Below are positions 8,177-16,448 of a stretch of DNA of 64,000 nucleotides, piece by piece; positions within the stretch are counted from its first letter, which is position 1; every line of letters begins with the position of its first letter. The notes beneath the pieces are model-generated. The model saw only the letters and a program-made list of their open reading frames with translations. It searched no databases and was not told where the DNA came from. The translations under genes were made by a program, and so were the position numbers. Source of the stretch: a virus. The stretch lies in IMG/VR virus record IMGVR_UViG_3300035181_001045, positions 1 to 64,000 of that record. The stretch is one strand, 5' to 3'.

Positions 8177-8230
8177 CGAAGAAGGAAATTCAGGACGTCG
8201 ATTTTCAGACACAGCCAAAACCATGGGCAT

Positions 8231-8236
8231 GGTGTA
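8231..8236 (+). promoter_or_regulatory. Class II promoter (GGTGTA)
   Basis: GGTGTACAAGAGACGC precedes the ATG at 8247 and is the main reason for choosing that start. Confidence 0.45.
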
Positions 8237-8246
8237 CAAGAGACGC

Positions 8247-9008
8247 ATGCAAAGCAACGATGGCTACCGAGATCGATTTCGGGCGTACTACCACCTCAAA
8301 GACCGACCCCAAGTCGACGAAACCGTCTACCTCCGCAAGGTGTACGCCTGGTTGACTGTAGGCCTGATGCTCACAGCCGGCATGGCCTGGTACTCCTTGA
8401 CGGGCTTCGGAGAGAGGCTCCTGGTTCAGGGAGACAAGCAGGCGATGGTCCCGAACCTCGTCGCCGACATGGAGGCGCATCCCTTCATGGCCATCGGGAT
8501 GTTCTTTGCCCTCGGCCTCGGAGCGATGTTCTTCAGCCGTGTGAAGGGACTGAACGCGGTGCTCTTCTTCAGCTTCTCGGCGTTCTCGGGGGCCTTCATC
8601 GGGCCGTCGCTCTTCATTGCCCAGCTCTCCGCGAGCCACGGGCACACGCTCTCCCCGAACCCCATCCTCCACGCTGGGGTGCTCACGGTGAGTGCCTTCG
8701 TCGGGCTCACCGCCTACGTCTTGACGACGCGGAAGGACTTCTCCGCCTGGGGCGGCTTCCTGATGTCGGGGCTCTTCGTCCTCATCGCAGCCGGCGTTCT
8801 CGGGTTCTTCGTCCAGGCTGAGGTCTTCCACCTGGCAGTTGCGAGCGCGGGTGTCCTCGTCTTCCTCGGGTTCATCCTCTACGACACGTCGAAGATCCTG
8901 CTGAAGTCCGACTACAGCGATCCGATCGGGGACGCGCTGAACCTCTACCTGGACGTCCTCAACCTCTTCCTGAACTTGCTGCGGATCTTCGCCTCGTCCA
9001 AGGACTGA
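8247..9008 (+). CDS. BAX-inhibitor-1 (BI-1/YccA) family membrane protein
   Basis: 253 aa with about seven hydrophobic segments. The C-terminal FILYDTSKILL, DYSDPIGDALNLYLDVLN and LFLNLLRIF are the BI-1 signature. Known family members (YccA, YbhL, YetJ) are inner-membrane proteins that modulate FtsH proteolysis or conduct Ca2+/H+. In a phage it may protect the envelope or tune host proteolysis; that role is inference. The start MQSNDGYRD is chosen from the class II promoter, with an upstream ATG (8223) possible. Confidence 0.9.
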   Translation: MQSNDGYRDRFRAYYHLKDRPQVDETVYLRKVYAWLTVGLMLTAGMAWYSLTGFGERLLVQGDKQAMVPNLVADMEAHPFMAIGMFFALGLGAMFFSRVKGLNAVLFFSFSAFSGAFIGPSLFIAQLSASHGHTLSPNPILHAGVLTVSAFVGLTAYVLTTRKDFSAWGGFLMSGLFVLIAAGVLGFFVQAEVFHLAVASAGVLVFLGFILYDTSKILLKSDYSDPIGDALNLYLDVLNLFLNLLRIFASSKD

Positions 9009-9011
9009 GCC

Positions 9012-9506
9012 ATGGAAGACGACGTCGACCTGGACTCCGACTGGGCCATCTTGAAGGGAGAGCCGGATCGACTCTACCTCGTGGCTACTGGCGATTGGGA
9101 CAAGCCCAGTGCGATTTGGCTCGTCGAGTGTACAGGCAGCAACCGGGAGTCTTGGAACATCAAGAACCCCAAGCTGGTATGGGTTGAGTCCAGCGTTGTC
9201 TTGAATACCCCCAAGAACGCCGAGTACATTCGGGACTACAGTATTGCTAAATGTTGTGCCAAGTCCACAACCACGTTCTCTCTGACCGAAGCGCACACCA
9301 TGATCCGACGGAGCCGGATCGGGCATCTGAATCGGATCAAAGAAGAGATCAAGACAGTCGAGGTCGAGCAGAAAAGAGCAGCGCTCTTTCTGGAATGGGC
9401 ACGAACCCGTGCCCGAGAGATCGTCGATGAGCTTGAAGGCGCCCCGAAAGTAGATAAGGCAGAAGCTCCCCGCGATCACCTCAACTACATCTTTGAAAAT
9501 GTTTAG
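9012..9506 (+). CDS. Hypothetical protein
   Basis: 164 aa, acidic N-terminus MEDDVDLDSDWAILKGEP and a helical C-terminal half. It follows the BI-1 gene by 3 nt (TGA GCC ATG), so the two are probably co-expressed. It overlaps the convergent 9503 gene by 4 nt. No family recognised. Confidence 0.75.
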   Translation: MEDDVDLDSDWAILKGEPDRLYLVATGDWDKPSAIWLVECTGSNRESWNIKNPKLVWVESSVVLNTPKNAEYIRDYSIAKCCAKSTTTFSLTEAHTMIRRSRIGHLNRIKEEIKTVEVEQKRAALFLEWARTRAREIVDELEGAPKVDKAEAPRDHLNYIFENV

Positions 9507-10111
9507 TCGTACGACTGTCTAGACTTGACCCGCATGCTGGCTTCCCAGGCCAGATGAAGCGCCAAGAGGCCAATGTTCAACGCGAACATCAAGCCCAAGG
9601 CCGCCGGCCAATTCGCAAAGCAGTACCCCCCAAGCACCGCAGTCTCCGCCGACAGATATGCCATGAAGGCCTGTTCGGTGAGACCCAACCAGCACTTCCC
9701 TCTCCAGAGTGCCCGCCCGATATAGAACCAGCCCACACCCACGCTGACAGCCTGAACCACGGCGTAAACCCAGGAGCTCGCTGAGTAGGGATACCCAAAG
9801 GCAATCGCCGCGGTAACCCCCAGACAAGCTCCGATGGGAACCCAACTCCACTGCTTTCGGATTGTGCGTATGACCGCCACGCAGAGGCCGGCTGGGAGTG
9901 AGAGGAACGAGACCTCATCGAGGACGAACATCAGACCTCGATGAGGTCTCGTCATTTCGAGAAAGACCCGACCGAAGTCAACAAGGGCTACCCAGAGCGC
10001 ATAATACGCGAAGGGTCTATGAAACGTCGCCTTCTTGGCGTGACTGTACGCCAAGAAGGCGACGCCCCCTTGCATGGCATACCCCACCCAAGCAAGCCAC
10101 GAAAGAGGCAA
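9503..10111 (-). CDS. Polytopic membrane protein
   Basis: About 202 aa with roughly six hydrophobic stretches, for example GLCVAVIRTIRKQW and GLMFALNIGLLALHLAWEA. Only TTG (10111) or an internal ATG (10075) are plausible starts; TTG overlaps the upstream stop. The gene carries two perfect inverted repeats (9907-9952 and 10025-10064). Confidence 0.7.
   Translation of the reverse strand: MPLSWLAWVGYAMQGGVAFLAYSHAKKATFHRPFAYYALWVALVDFGRVFLEMTRPHRGLMFVLDEVSFLSLPAGLCVAVIRTIRKQWSWVPIGACLGVTAAIAFGYPYSASSWVYAVVQAVSVGVGWFYIGRALWRGKCWLGLTEQAFMAYLSAETAVLGGYCFANWPAALGLMFALNIGLLALHLAWEASMRVKSRQSYD
9907..9952. repeat. Intragenic inverted repeat, 17-nt arms, 12-nt loop
   Basis: ACGAGACCTCATCGAGG pairs perfectly with CCTCGATGAGGTCTCGT inside the membrane-protein gene. 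Confidence 0.88.
10025..10064. repeat. Intragenic inverted repeat, 17-nt arms, 6-nt loop
   Basis: CGTCGCCTTCTTGGCGT pairs perfectly with ACGCCAAGAAGGCGACG near the 5' end of the membrane-protein gene. Confidence 0.88.
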
Positions 10112-10116
10112 GGAGA

Positions 10117-10305
10117 TCAGGACTTGGGGTTGTACATCATCTCGATTGCCTTCTTTGCAATCGAGATCCACTTGACCTGTTCGTTGTAGTCGAGCTTCTC
10201 CCACACGAGGTCAGGAGAAATGTCGCGGGACTCGAACGTGATGGACACCTTCCAGAGTTCTGCGGCAATACGATCGGGCGGGGGCGGCGGTGATGTGAAA
10301 CCCAT
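10117..10305 (-). CDS. Small hypothetical protein
   Basis: 62 aa, MGFTSPPPPPDRIAAELWK, ending EQVKWISIAKKAIEMMYNP. AGGAGGAGACACCAC before the ATG gives a clear Shine-Dalgarno site with a real leader, unusual for this genome. Confidence 0.75.
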   Translation of the reverse strand: MGFTSPPPPPDRIAAELWKVSITFESRDISPDLVWEKLDYNEQVKWISIAKKAIEMMYNPKS

Positions 10306-10399
10306 GTGGTGTCTCCTCCTAAGAAGACGACTGGACGGAATAATAAGAGGAACTCTACGGGGAATCACTCATACCGTGGGGACGGAACTCACGCTGCGG

Positions 10400-10427
10400 T
10401 TGATCGTGGAGCTGTTGGGGGTGTACT
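10400..10427 (+). promoter_or_regulatory. Class I promoter with GGGTGTA
   Basis: TTGATC-N16-TGTACT, preceded by GG as in class II; ATG 7 nt downstream. Confidence 0.65.
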
Positions 10428-10434
10428 AGGAACC

Positions 10435-10752
10435 ATGCCCAACCACCTCGAAAACTGTATGAACGACGCCATCGCTTCCCTGCGGAATCTCGGCCGAGAC
10501 GCGAAGGAGACCCGGCCCATCCTCGCCCGTCAGGCAGGGTTGATCTCCTACATGCTGAAGGCAGCCGACTACCCGTTCAGCATGGCCGCTGCCATTCACT
10601 CCGGGCTGGACACCCTGGCGCCGTTCGAGAAGTTCCTCGAAGAGGACAAGGACGGGGTCAAGCTGGAGCGCCCGACCGAGCTGTCCAACACCGCTTGTCG
10701 AGCCGTCACCGCGCTCCTCCGCCTCGCAGACACCCTCACCCAGATCGATTGA
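10435..10752 (+). CDS. Small helical protein, paralog of the next gene
   Basis: 105 aa, all-helical in appearance, with RPILARQAGLISYMLKAADY and a C-terminal ACRAVTALLRLADTL. The following gene shares the RP-LAR-GLL pattern and the helical end, so the two look like a tandem duplication. Function unknown. Confidence 0.75.
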   Translation: MPNHLENCMNDAIASLRNLGRDAKETRPILARQAGLISYMLKAADYPFSMAAAIHSGLDTLAPFEKFLEEDKDGVKLERPTELSNTACRAVTALLRLADTLTQID

Positions 10753-10765
10753 ATCGGAGACCTCC

Positions 10766-11112
10766 ATGCTTCAACTGCACACCGAAAAGGCTCTTGCCGT
10801 TGCGCGTACAGAGCTGGGCAAACTCTTCGTCGAAGCGAAGAAAAGCGCCCGCCCCCTCTTCGCTCGACGGATCGGGCTCCTCGTGACCGACCTGGATCGT
10901 GCGGGAGACTTCCCTCACCCCCATGAGCTGCCCCCGATCGTCGATCGAGGGATCGATCTGATGGGCAGCTTGTCCATCACGGAAGACATGATCCATCTCC
11001 CCAAGAAGAGTTCGACCTCTTCGCCAGCCGCTTCGAGGATCGCATCGACGGGCAAACCTACCAGGCAGCCCGTGCTCTCATGCTCCTCGCCGACGAACTC
11101 ATCACGCTCTGA
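10766..11112 (+). CDS. Small helical protein, frameshifted paralog
   Basis: MLQLHTEKALAVARTELGK reads well until about 11000, then the coding signal moves to a frame giving QEEFDLFASRFEDR and QAARALMLLADELITL. One extra C in the CCCC near 11000 restores 115 aa, matching the paralog at 10435. A homopolymer deletion is the likely cause. Confidence 0.7.
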
Positions 11113-11118
11113 GGGATC

Positions 11119-11364
11119 ATGTACAGAACCCGTCTGACCCATGACCCCAAGCTGGAGTCGTGGAAGCTCCGCTGGCCCAATGCCCTCACCTGGACGGTCT
11201 TGCGTGGCTGGGTCTTCGCTCTCCTCACCATCGTGGGCGTCGAGCTTCTGTTCGGATGGCTCATCGGAAAGGCCGCGGGATGGTCTCCCACCCAATGCAT
11301 GGTGATGATCCTGACTGGGCCTCCTTGCTTGATTGTCGCCGTGTACCTCTGGTTCAAACCTTGA
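11119..11364 (+). CDS. Small membrane protein
   Basis: 81 aa with two hydrophobic segments, LRGWVFALLTIVGVELLFGW and MILTGPPCLIVAVYLWF. It starts 6 nt after the preceding stop. Function unknown. Confidence 0.7.
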   Translation: MYRTRLTHDPKLESWKLRWPNALTWTVLRGWVFALLTIVGVELLFGWLIGKAAGWSPTQCMVMILTGPPCLIVAVYLWFKP

Positions 11365-11382
11365 ACCAGTTCTGAGGAAATC

Positions 11383-11919
11383 ATGAAAGAAATCGCATAC
11401 AAAGTCTGGCACTGGGCTCGTACCCGAGCCGAGAAGATTCTGAACCCCTGCTCGGGAGGCTCTGGGGCTGGCCCTGGCTTGGCCAACGCGATGATGAACA
11501 TCTTCCTGTTCCCCATCACCTTCCCTCTCTCCCTCCCTTTCGAGCTGCTCTCAAAGGGTGCCTCGCTCTTCTTCGTCCGTGAGACCCGGGTCATCGTCCC
11601 GTCGAACGACTTCAACAGCTTCCTCATGGTGCCCGACGAAAGCGGACACTACAGCTTCCCGCTGGGGGATTCGGCGAAGGACCTGGGAACCGAGGGAGTC
11701 ACGACCCGGATCCAAGAGGCGTGGGATGGGAAGGCCTTCGTGACCTACCGGCTCATGATGAAAGGAGTCGAGCCCTCCCTCCAAGGGCAGAAGTACTTCT
11801 CGCGCCTCGAACTCGAAGGTCTCCCCATCGAGGTGCTCAAAGACCTGATGTCGGAGAAGTCTCGCTTCGAGGGGTGGAAGGGCATGAAGATCGAGATCCT
11901 CCCCCGCATCGAGGTGTAG
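11383..11919 (+). CDS. Membrane-associated hypothetical protein
   Basis: 178 aa. A hydrophobic region around residues 35-55 (MMNIFLFPITFPLSLPFELL) is followed by a soluble domain with FNSFLMVPDESGHYSF. AGGAAATC precedes the ATG. The stop GTG TAG forms the class II -10 of the next gene. Confidence 0.75.
   Translation: MKEIAYKVWHWARTRAEKILNPCSGGSGAGPGLANAMMNIFLFPITFPLSLPFELLSKGASLFFVRETRVIVPSNDFNSFLMVPDESGHYSFPLGDSAKDLGTEGVTTRIQEAWDGKAFVTYRLMMKGVEPSLQGQKYFSRLELEGLPIEVLKDLMSEKSRFEGWKGMKIEILPRIEV
11913..11918 (+). promoter_or_regulatory. Class II promoter (GGTGTA)
   Basis: GAGGTGTAGCTGGGGAGG overlaps the preceding stop codon; ATG at 11931. Confidence 0.5.
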
Positions 11920-11930
11920 CTGGGGAGGCC

Positions 11931-12236
11931 ATGCCCATCCGAAGCTACTCGGTCAAAGTCCGCCTCCAAGGGAAAGGGAGGGCACTGCTTGTCGGGCGTC
12001 TTCCTTGGAGGTCTGTGGGCCTCGACTATGGGGATCTGGTGGTGCCCCAGATGATGGGCCGCTTCAGCCTCCTCCTGGAGGCTCAGACTCTCGGCAATAC
12101 CCTGTGGTATCAGAGATGGGATCTCGGGCTTGTTGACGTTGCGGTCTTCCGCAAGGGACGCATCCTCTGGCGCCCCTTCGGAGAAGTGAAGCCTCCCACA
12201 GCGTGGGAAGTGCTCGACGAAGACGACGACTTCTAA
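11931..12236 (+). CDS. Beta-rich protein with canonical C-terminal tail motif
   Basis: 101 aa. The body is beta-rich (SYSVKVRLQGKGRALLVGRL) and the end is PPTAWEVLDEDDDF, one of the clearest copies of the shared tail. A strong convergent hairpin follows directly. Confidence 0.8.
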   Translation: MPIRSYSVKVRLQGKGRALLVGRLPWRSVGLDYGDLVVPQMMGRFSLLLEAQTLGNTLWYQRWDLGLVDVAVFRKGRILWRPFGEVKPPTAWEVLDEDDDF

Positions 12237-12655
12237 CGACGAAGGCGATCCCCCAAAGAGAACATCAGGGGGATCGCCTTCGTCGTTTTGCCTCTGTCCC
12301 CACGCGGCGGCTTCGCTGTGTACCCCGGAACGAGCTTCGCACGCTCTTGCCCCAGAATGCTCAAGAGGTTCCTGCGAACGTGCTCCTCGGAGTCCTCGGG
12401 GTGAACCACAAGCACGGGGATGTCGGGGTGCTTCTTCTTGAACTCTTGGGCTCGCTTCCAGCTCGACTTCACCTGAACATTCAAGATGCCGGCGTCGATG
12501 ACGACCACGAGGTCAATCCCTTGGTGGTCCTCTTCTTGTGTTGCACGCCGTACTGAAGTCACACAGGATGGCATCCTGTTGGGACACACCTCGAAGCAGA
12601 GCGACGCGAGAAGCTCTGCCGTCTCGCCCATGACCTGTCCCGCACGTCCTGTCAT
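12233..12655 (-). CDS. Possible PD-(D/E)XK-type nuclease
   Basis: 140 aa from MTGRAGQVMGETAELL, 9-10 nt after a class II -10. GIDLVVVIDAGILNVQVKSS has the D-x(n)-Q-V-K arrangement of restriction-endonuclease-fold enzymes, with an upstream E in the first helix. The fold call is by eye and the catalytic residues are unproven. Confidence 0.6.
   Translation of the reverse strand: MTGRAGQVMGETAELLASLCFEVCPNRMPSCVTSVRRATQEEDHQGIDLVVVIDAGILNVQVKSSWKRAQEFKKKHPDIPVLVVHPEDSEEHVRRNLLSILGQERAKLVPGYTAKPPRGDRGKTTKAIPLMFSLGDRLRR
12235..12287. terminator. Convergent hairpin terminator, 20-nt arms
   Basis: Perfect 20-nt arms at 12235-12254 and 12268-12287 with an 11-nt... 13-nt loop region between two convergent genes; the plus side ends in a T-run. 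Confidence 0.85.
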
Positions 12656-12666
12656 CCTCTTGCCCA

Positions 12667-12672
12667 TACACC
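12667..12672 (-). promoter_or_regulatory. Class II promoter (GGTGTA)
   Basis: CTGGTGTATGGGC precedes the 12655 ATG; it abuts the divergent class I promoter at 12675. Confidence 0.5.
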
Positions 12673-12674
12673 AG

Positions 12675-12702
12675 TTGATCCGCGGCCCTCCAACCTTGTA
12701 GA
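12675..12702 (+). promoter_or_regulatory. Class I promoter
   Basis: TTGATC-N16-TGTAGA; ATG 6 nt downstream. Confidence 0.7.
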
Positions 12703-12708
12703 AAAGCC

Positions 12709-13428
12709 ATGCCTTCCGATGAAGAGTACAGCCGTGAAGATTGGATGCGAGGCGTACCACCACCCGGAACGGTCCCCGAAGTGCCTCCTGTGATCACGTA
12801 CACGTATGGAGTTGGGCTCGGGGAAGAAAACCAGCTCATCCCCTTCTTGGTTCGCACGGGGAATCCGACCCCTATCGACGTGGTCGAGGTCCTCGAACAG
12901 CACGAGTCGATTGGGAAGGCATCGGAAGCTGCCGCCAAAAGGAACGTGCTCCTCAAGAAGTACCGCGGGGCACTCTCTGAAGTCCGACAAGACCAAGCTG
13001 ACAAGCACAAGTCCCGGGCAAGCCTGGCTCTGGAGCAACAGAGGTCTGAGGAGGCCCGGCGTCTGGAAGAAGAGCGCTGGCAGAAGCAGCAAGCCGAACG
13101 ACAGATCCAGCTCAGAGAAGCTCGGAAGCTGGAGATCGGCCGCGTTGCTGCGCACTCGGATGGGCAGTCGATCCACATGGCCATCTTGCTGGACGTCGAA
13201 GACGAGTGCCTCGCGCTCTTCCTGACATCACGGCCGGGCTGGGCTCGTCAGTACCGAGAGATGACGGCAGATGAGCGGGCACTCTGTGGGATGAGCGCCC
13301 GGAACAGGACCACCTATCTGGCCCCGGTCATTCGTCCTTGGGATACGTTCTCGATGACCCCCAAGCAGTTCCCCGAGTCGCGAATCATCGAGCTGCGCGA
13401 GGAGTTCAAGCGGGAGTACGCAGACTGA
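12709..13428 (+). CDS. Hypothetical protein with central coiled coil
   Basis: 239 aa: Pro-rich N-terminus, a long charged helical stretch (about residues 90-150, rich in E/R/Q), then a compact C-terminal domain with AILLDVEDECLALFL. Probably a leaderless message. No family recognised. Confidence 0.75.
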   Translation: MPSDEEYSREDWMRGVPPPGTVPEVPPVITYTYGVGLGEENQLIPFLVRTGNPTPIDVVEVLEQHESIGKASEAAAKRNVLLKKYRGALSEVRQDQADKHKSRASLALEQQRSEEARRLEEERWQKQQAERQIQLREARKLEIGRVAAHSDGQSIHMAILLDVEDECLALFLTSRPGWARQYREMTADERALCGMSARNRTTYLAPVIRPWDTFSMTPKQFPESRIIELREEFKREYAD

Positions 13429-13439
13429 TCGTTGCCGGG

Positions 13440-13466
13440 TTGATCCGCACCCCTCCCCTCTGTAGA
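13440..13466 (+). promoter_or_regulatory. Class I promoter, 15-nt spacer
   Basis: TTGATC, 15 nt (C-rich), TGTAGA. The one-base shorter spacer may be a homopolymer error. A 23-nt leader with TGGAGG follows. Confidence 0.6.
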
Positions 13467-13489
13467 AGGGGCTCACCTGGAGGATGAAC

Positions 13490-13782
13490 ATGGATTTCTT
13501 CGCTAGAACGTTCAATGAGTCCGAGTACTTCACCTGGAAGGACGTCGCGTCCTTCTGGGAGAGCATCAAACGCGGAGCGGTTTGGGCGCACCACGACGGG
13601 GAGAGGTTTGGGCGCACCACGACGGGGAGAGGATCCTCGTCATGACAGGCGTCTCGTCGCACCGCATGTCTCCGGTGTTCTTCGATATCCTCAAGAAGGA
13701 GGGTGTGATCGTCAAGGACTCGTGCCCGCTGGACGAGCATGTAGACATCTACGTGAGTACGCAGCGGGCGAAAGAGGACTGA
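13490..13782 (+). CDS. Small hypothetical protein broken by a 26-bp tandem duplication
   Basis: MDFFARTFNESEYFTWKD continues to GAVWAHHDGER and then, in another frame, ILVMTGVSSHRMSPVFFDI to the end. Removing one copy of the 26-bp repeat (13580-13631) gives an intact 88-aa protein. Start chosen for the TGGAGG spacing. Confidence 0.7.
13580..13631. repeat. 26-bp tandem duplication
   Basis: Two identical head-to-tail 26-bp units (13580-13605, 13606-13631) starting GTTTGGGCGC. The second copy shifts the reading frame. Confidence 0.95.
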
Positions 13783-14309
13783 TCAGCGACACTCGGGGGA
13801 GCCGAACGACCCGTCCGAGTTGCAGCACGACGTACAGGTCATGCCTTCAGGGCAGAAGATCTGATCGTCGTCCGCGCAGAAAGCCCCACCCTGGCACGTC
13901 GTGCTGTAGTAGTCCGAGCAGACCGGGGGGGGAGCTGGCCATCGTCCACGCAGGCGTAGAACTCGTCGTAGCAGGCGAGGATCATCGCCACCTTGCAGTC
14001 CGTGTCGGGGACTTGCTGGGGGCTCTGGCAGAAGGTCGAGCCGCACTCCGGCTGGGCACAGAAGCAGCTCACAGCGGCATCGTAGACCCCCTGCGAGGCC
14101 TCACAGAGAACCCGCGGCGGCATGTCGTCGTACCCGATGTTCCCGAGCACGTTCGCGCAGAAGTCGCACTCGACAGGGGCTCCCCCTGCCCCTCCCGTGC
14201 CGCCTGTACCTCCCGACCCGAGAGCCTGAGAGCGGACCCCCACAGGTTCGATCGAGCTGCAAGAGGCGAGGATCCCAACGAGAACTGAGATGAAAATGAG
14301 CTTGTTCAT
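13783..14309 (-). CDS. Cys-rich lipoprotein, frameshifted at a C8 run
   Basis: MNKLIFISVLVGILASCSS is a lipoprotein signal with a lipobox at LASC. A Gly/Thr linker follows, then a Cys-rich body (CDFCANVLG, CFCAQPECGSTF). The frame switches at a run of eight C near 13930; nine C would restore 175 aa ending CTSCCNSDGSFGSPECR. This architecture is typical of myxobacterial surface proteins and suggests the host group. It may coat or mark the infected cell. Confidence 0.8.
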
Positions 14310-14373
14310 ACCCCAAGCTCGGGATAAAAAGAACTGCGGCCCCCAGTAGGGCTCTTATGGATCTCTCTGAGTG

Positions 14374-15093
14374 ATGTACTCCTACGACCGACGGGCCAAC
14401 GTGAAGATGTCTCCCTGGATCTGGAAGCTCTTCGACAAGATCGCCCAAGTCAACAAGTCGAAGATCGACGAACGGGCGAAGGATGTGGCGTTGGAGACCT
14501 CGATAGGAGAGGACACCCTCAAGAAGTACCCCAACGCCTCCGACGACGAGTTGGTGAAGCATGCGCTGGCGGAGCTGGACTTCCGATGGACCGACGTCAT
14601 CGAACACGAACGACCCCGATTCGCAAAATGGGTCAATCATGTGATCACCTCACTGTCCATCTTTGATCTCTCACCCGAAGATGAGACTTTCTTCGACTTC
14701 GATATTGAGAATACCTCTATCGAAGTGAAGACCACCGCTTGGGGAGCGATGTACACCTACGACGACAACAACGATAACGGGCGAACAGAGGTGCCCGCCA
14801 CGCACGACCTCCATGAGGATGAGCTGGAGGCGACCTTCAAAAAGACCGGAGCCGTCGTTGATGTGGACTGGAAGTGGGAGAAAGACCCTCAAGGTTACTC
14901 GGCAGATGTGGTGACCTTCCCCATCAAGCTCAAATGGGCCTACAGTTCAAGCGAACTGAGTCAGAAGTATGGGGCTGCGGCGTTTGAGCATGCCTTCAGG
15001 GCCAAGCTGCCCGAATACAAGGCAGAGGTCGCGGCGAACCCGCCCCAAGCCATCACGGCTCCCGTCCCTGGCCGTCGCCCCAAGCGACGCTAG
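14374..15093 (+). CDS. Hypothetical protein
   Basis: About 239 aa, MYSYDRRANVKMSPWIWK, with an acidic middle (FFDFDIENTSIEVKTTAWG) and a beta-rich C-terminal half. No family recognised; weak ribosome site. Confidence 0.7.
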   Translation: MYSYDRRANVKMSPWIWKLFDKIAQVNKSKIDERAKDVALETSIGEDTLKKYPNASDDELVKHALAELDFRWTDVIEHERPRFAKWVNHVITSLSIFDLSPEDETFFDFDIENTSIEVKTTAWGAMYTYDDNNDNGRTEVPATHDLHEDELEATFKKTGAVVDVDWKWEKDPQGYSADVVTFPIKLKWAYSSSELSQKYGAAAFEHAFRAKLPEYKAEVAANPPQAITAPVPGRRPKRR

Positions 15094-15285
15094 GCCATCC
15101 CCTGAATCCCAAGAGCGTCCATGTGGTCGAGACGCTCCACAGCCGAGCGAGCTGTCCGCTTGACGATCTCGCTCGTGCTCGGGTCCGCGAGGATCTCCTT
15201 GAAGATGGCGCGTAGTCGGGCTCGACCCCGACGGCTCGCTTGAGCCGTCGGGGTCGAGCCGGCTGATATCCTCCCAGACAGTCAT
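15090..15285 (-). CDS. Small hypothetical protein, +1 frameshift at a hairpin
   Basis: MTVWEDISRLD (start overlapping the upstream TGA) and, in another frame, RLRAIFKEILADPSTSEIVK to LDHMDALGIQGMA. Removing one C from the CCCC in the hairpin at 15219-15260 joins them into 64 aa. See the finding on quasi-palindromes. Confidence 0.6.
15219..15260. repeat. Inverted repeat, 19-nt arms, 4-nt loop, at a frameshift
   Basis: GGCTCGACCCCGACGGCTC and its exact complement flank GCTT. The frame break in the overlapping gene falls within it. Confidence 0.88.
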
Positions 15286-15706
15286 CAGAACTTCTCCGGA
15301 CGAGGGTCCCAAGTGGGCCACTCGCTGTCATAGGGATGCTGGGGGGCTTCATGGCCCAGCTCCCATCGCCTCATTGCCTCTCGAAAGACCTCTTCGTCGA
15401 CCCCCTCTTCGGGGATCCAGAGCATACACTTGCGAAGACGATCTTGAGCTTCGTGGGACATCGACTTCCACTTCGCGGGAGTTCCTGCACACCCCAAGGG
15501 GGCAGACAGTCGATGGGATTCGGAGCCCCCCAAGTCAGCATCCCGGCGACCCACACGATATGCCGACGACAGTTGAGGCAGACGAAGAGATGCTTGGTCG
15601 TCCCCCGGTAGGGCTTCTCTCGCAAGAGTTGCCACTTGTGGGGGTCTCCGATCAGCTCCTCGGGCTTGTGCTCAGGCAGTCGGTCTTCGTCCAGATCGTC
15701 AGTCAT
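15285..15706 (-). CDS. Zinc-binding hypothetical protein, frameshifted
   Basis: MTDDLDEDRLPEHKPEEL leads to KHLFVCLNCRRHIVWVAG and then, after a C5 run near 15505, to GTPAKWKSMSHEAQDRLRKC and YDSEWPTWDPRPEKF. One added C restores 140 aa. CLNC..H suggests a zinc knuckle. ATGA-type overlaps link it to both neighbours. Confidence 0.7.
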
Positions 15707-15879
15707 GGGGTTGGCACGTAGATGAATCGTTTGAACTGCACACACCACTTGCAGACCCAGAGAGTGCCACTCTTGACCCAACCCTCTTTCGGTTGATGTC
15801 CCGGAGTCGTACGAGCCCCTGTGGGGGCAAAGCGACGCTTCTTCTTGCAGACAGGGCACTTCTTGCTGAACGAGCCCAT
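15703..15879 (-). CDS. Small zinc-knuckle protein
   Basis: 58 aa, MGSFSKKCPVCKKKRRF with a second knuckle CKWCVQF. Its stop overlaps the next start (ATGA). Confidence 0.8.
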   Translation of the reverse strand: MGSFSKKCPVCKKKRRFAPTGARTTPGHQPKEGWVKSGTLWVCKWCVQFKRFIYVPTP

Positions 15880-15880
15880 C

Positions 15881-16447
15881 TCAAGCCGTACGGGGCAAGC
15901 CGCTCGATGCGAGGACCTTGAAGGAGGGCTCCTTGCTCGGGTCCCCCCGAAGAACGAAACGGGGCCGGTACTTCCCGTCGGGCCACTTCACGATCTCGGT
16001 CCAGACGTCGACATGCCTGGCGAACACCTCGCTCGTCAGGTTCGTGTAGAGGACCACCTGACCCCCTTCGTCTCCCGTCCACTTGTGCAGAGGGAGCAGC
16101 ACGATGTAGACGCCTCCCTTGAAGTGGTCGTAGATCCCCGAGACCACTTGCTGGGTTCGGCGGTCCACAGCCCACCCCTCAGCACAGCAGATGAGAAGCC
16201 GGCGAATCTCCTCTTCGTTCTTGACGGGCGGGGGAGGCACGTACGTTTCCCAGTTGGGGTTCAGCCAACCAGCGAAAGTGCTGCCCTCCGCGGGGTATGC
16301 ACGACTTTCATCGTGCGCGGAAGACCACTCATCGAACATGCGGCCCACGGCCATGGTGATGCCGTTGTGTCCCATGATCTGTGTGTTCCCCTCATACCAG
16401 AGGTCGACGATGCGTTTCCAGACGTTGCGGATGCCGGGGGTTGCCAT
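15881..16447 (-). CDS. Hypothetical protein
   Basis: 188 aa, MATPGIRNVWKRIVDLWYEG, with GGVYIVLLPLHKWTGDEGGQ. It starts 2 nt after the stop of the 16449 gene, so it is part of the same operon. Family not recognised. Confidence 0.7.
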   Translation of the reverse strand: MATPGIRNVWKRIVDLWYEGNTQIMGHNGITMAVGRMFDEWSSAHDESRAYPAEGSTFAGWLNPNWETYVPPPPVKNEEEIRRLLICCAEGWAVDRRTQQVVSGIYDHFKGGVYIVLLPLHKWTGDEGGQVVLYTNLTSEVFARHVDVWTEIVKWPDGKYRPRFVLRGDPSKEPSFKVLASSGLPRTA

Positions 16448-16448
16448 A

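Noticed and set aside
13580-13631. The 26-bp repeat as an attachment site or transposon scar
   Set aside because: It is a simple head-to-tail duplication inside one gene without flanking inverted repeats or an integrase.
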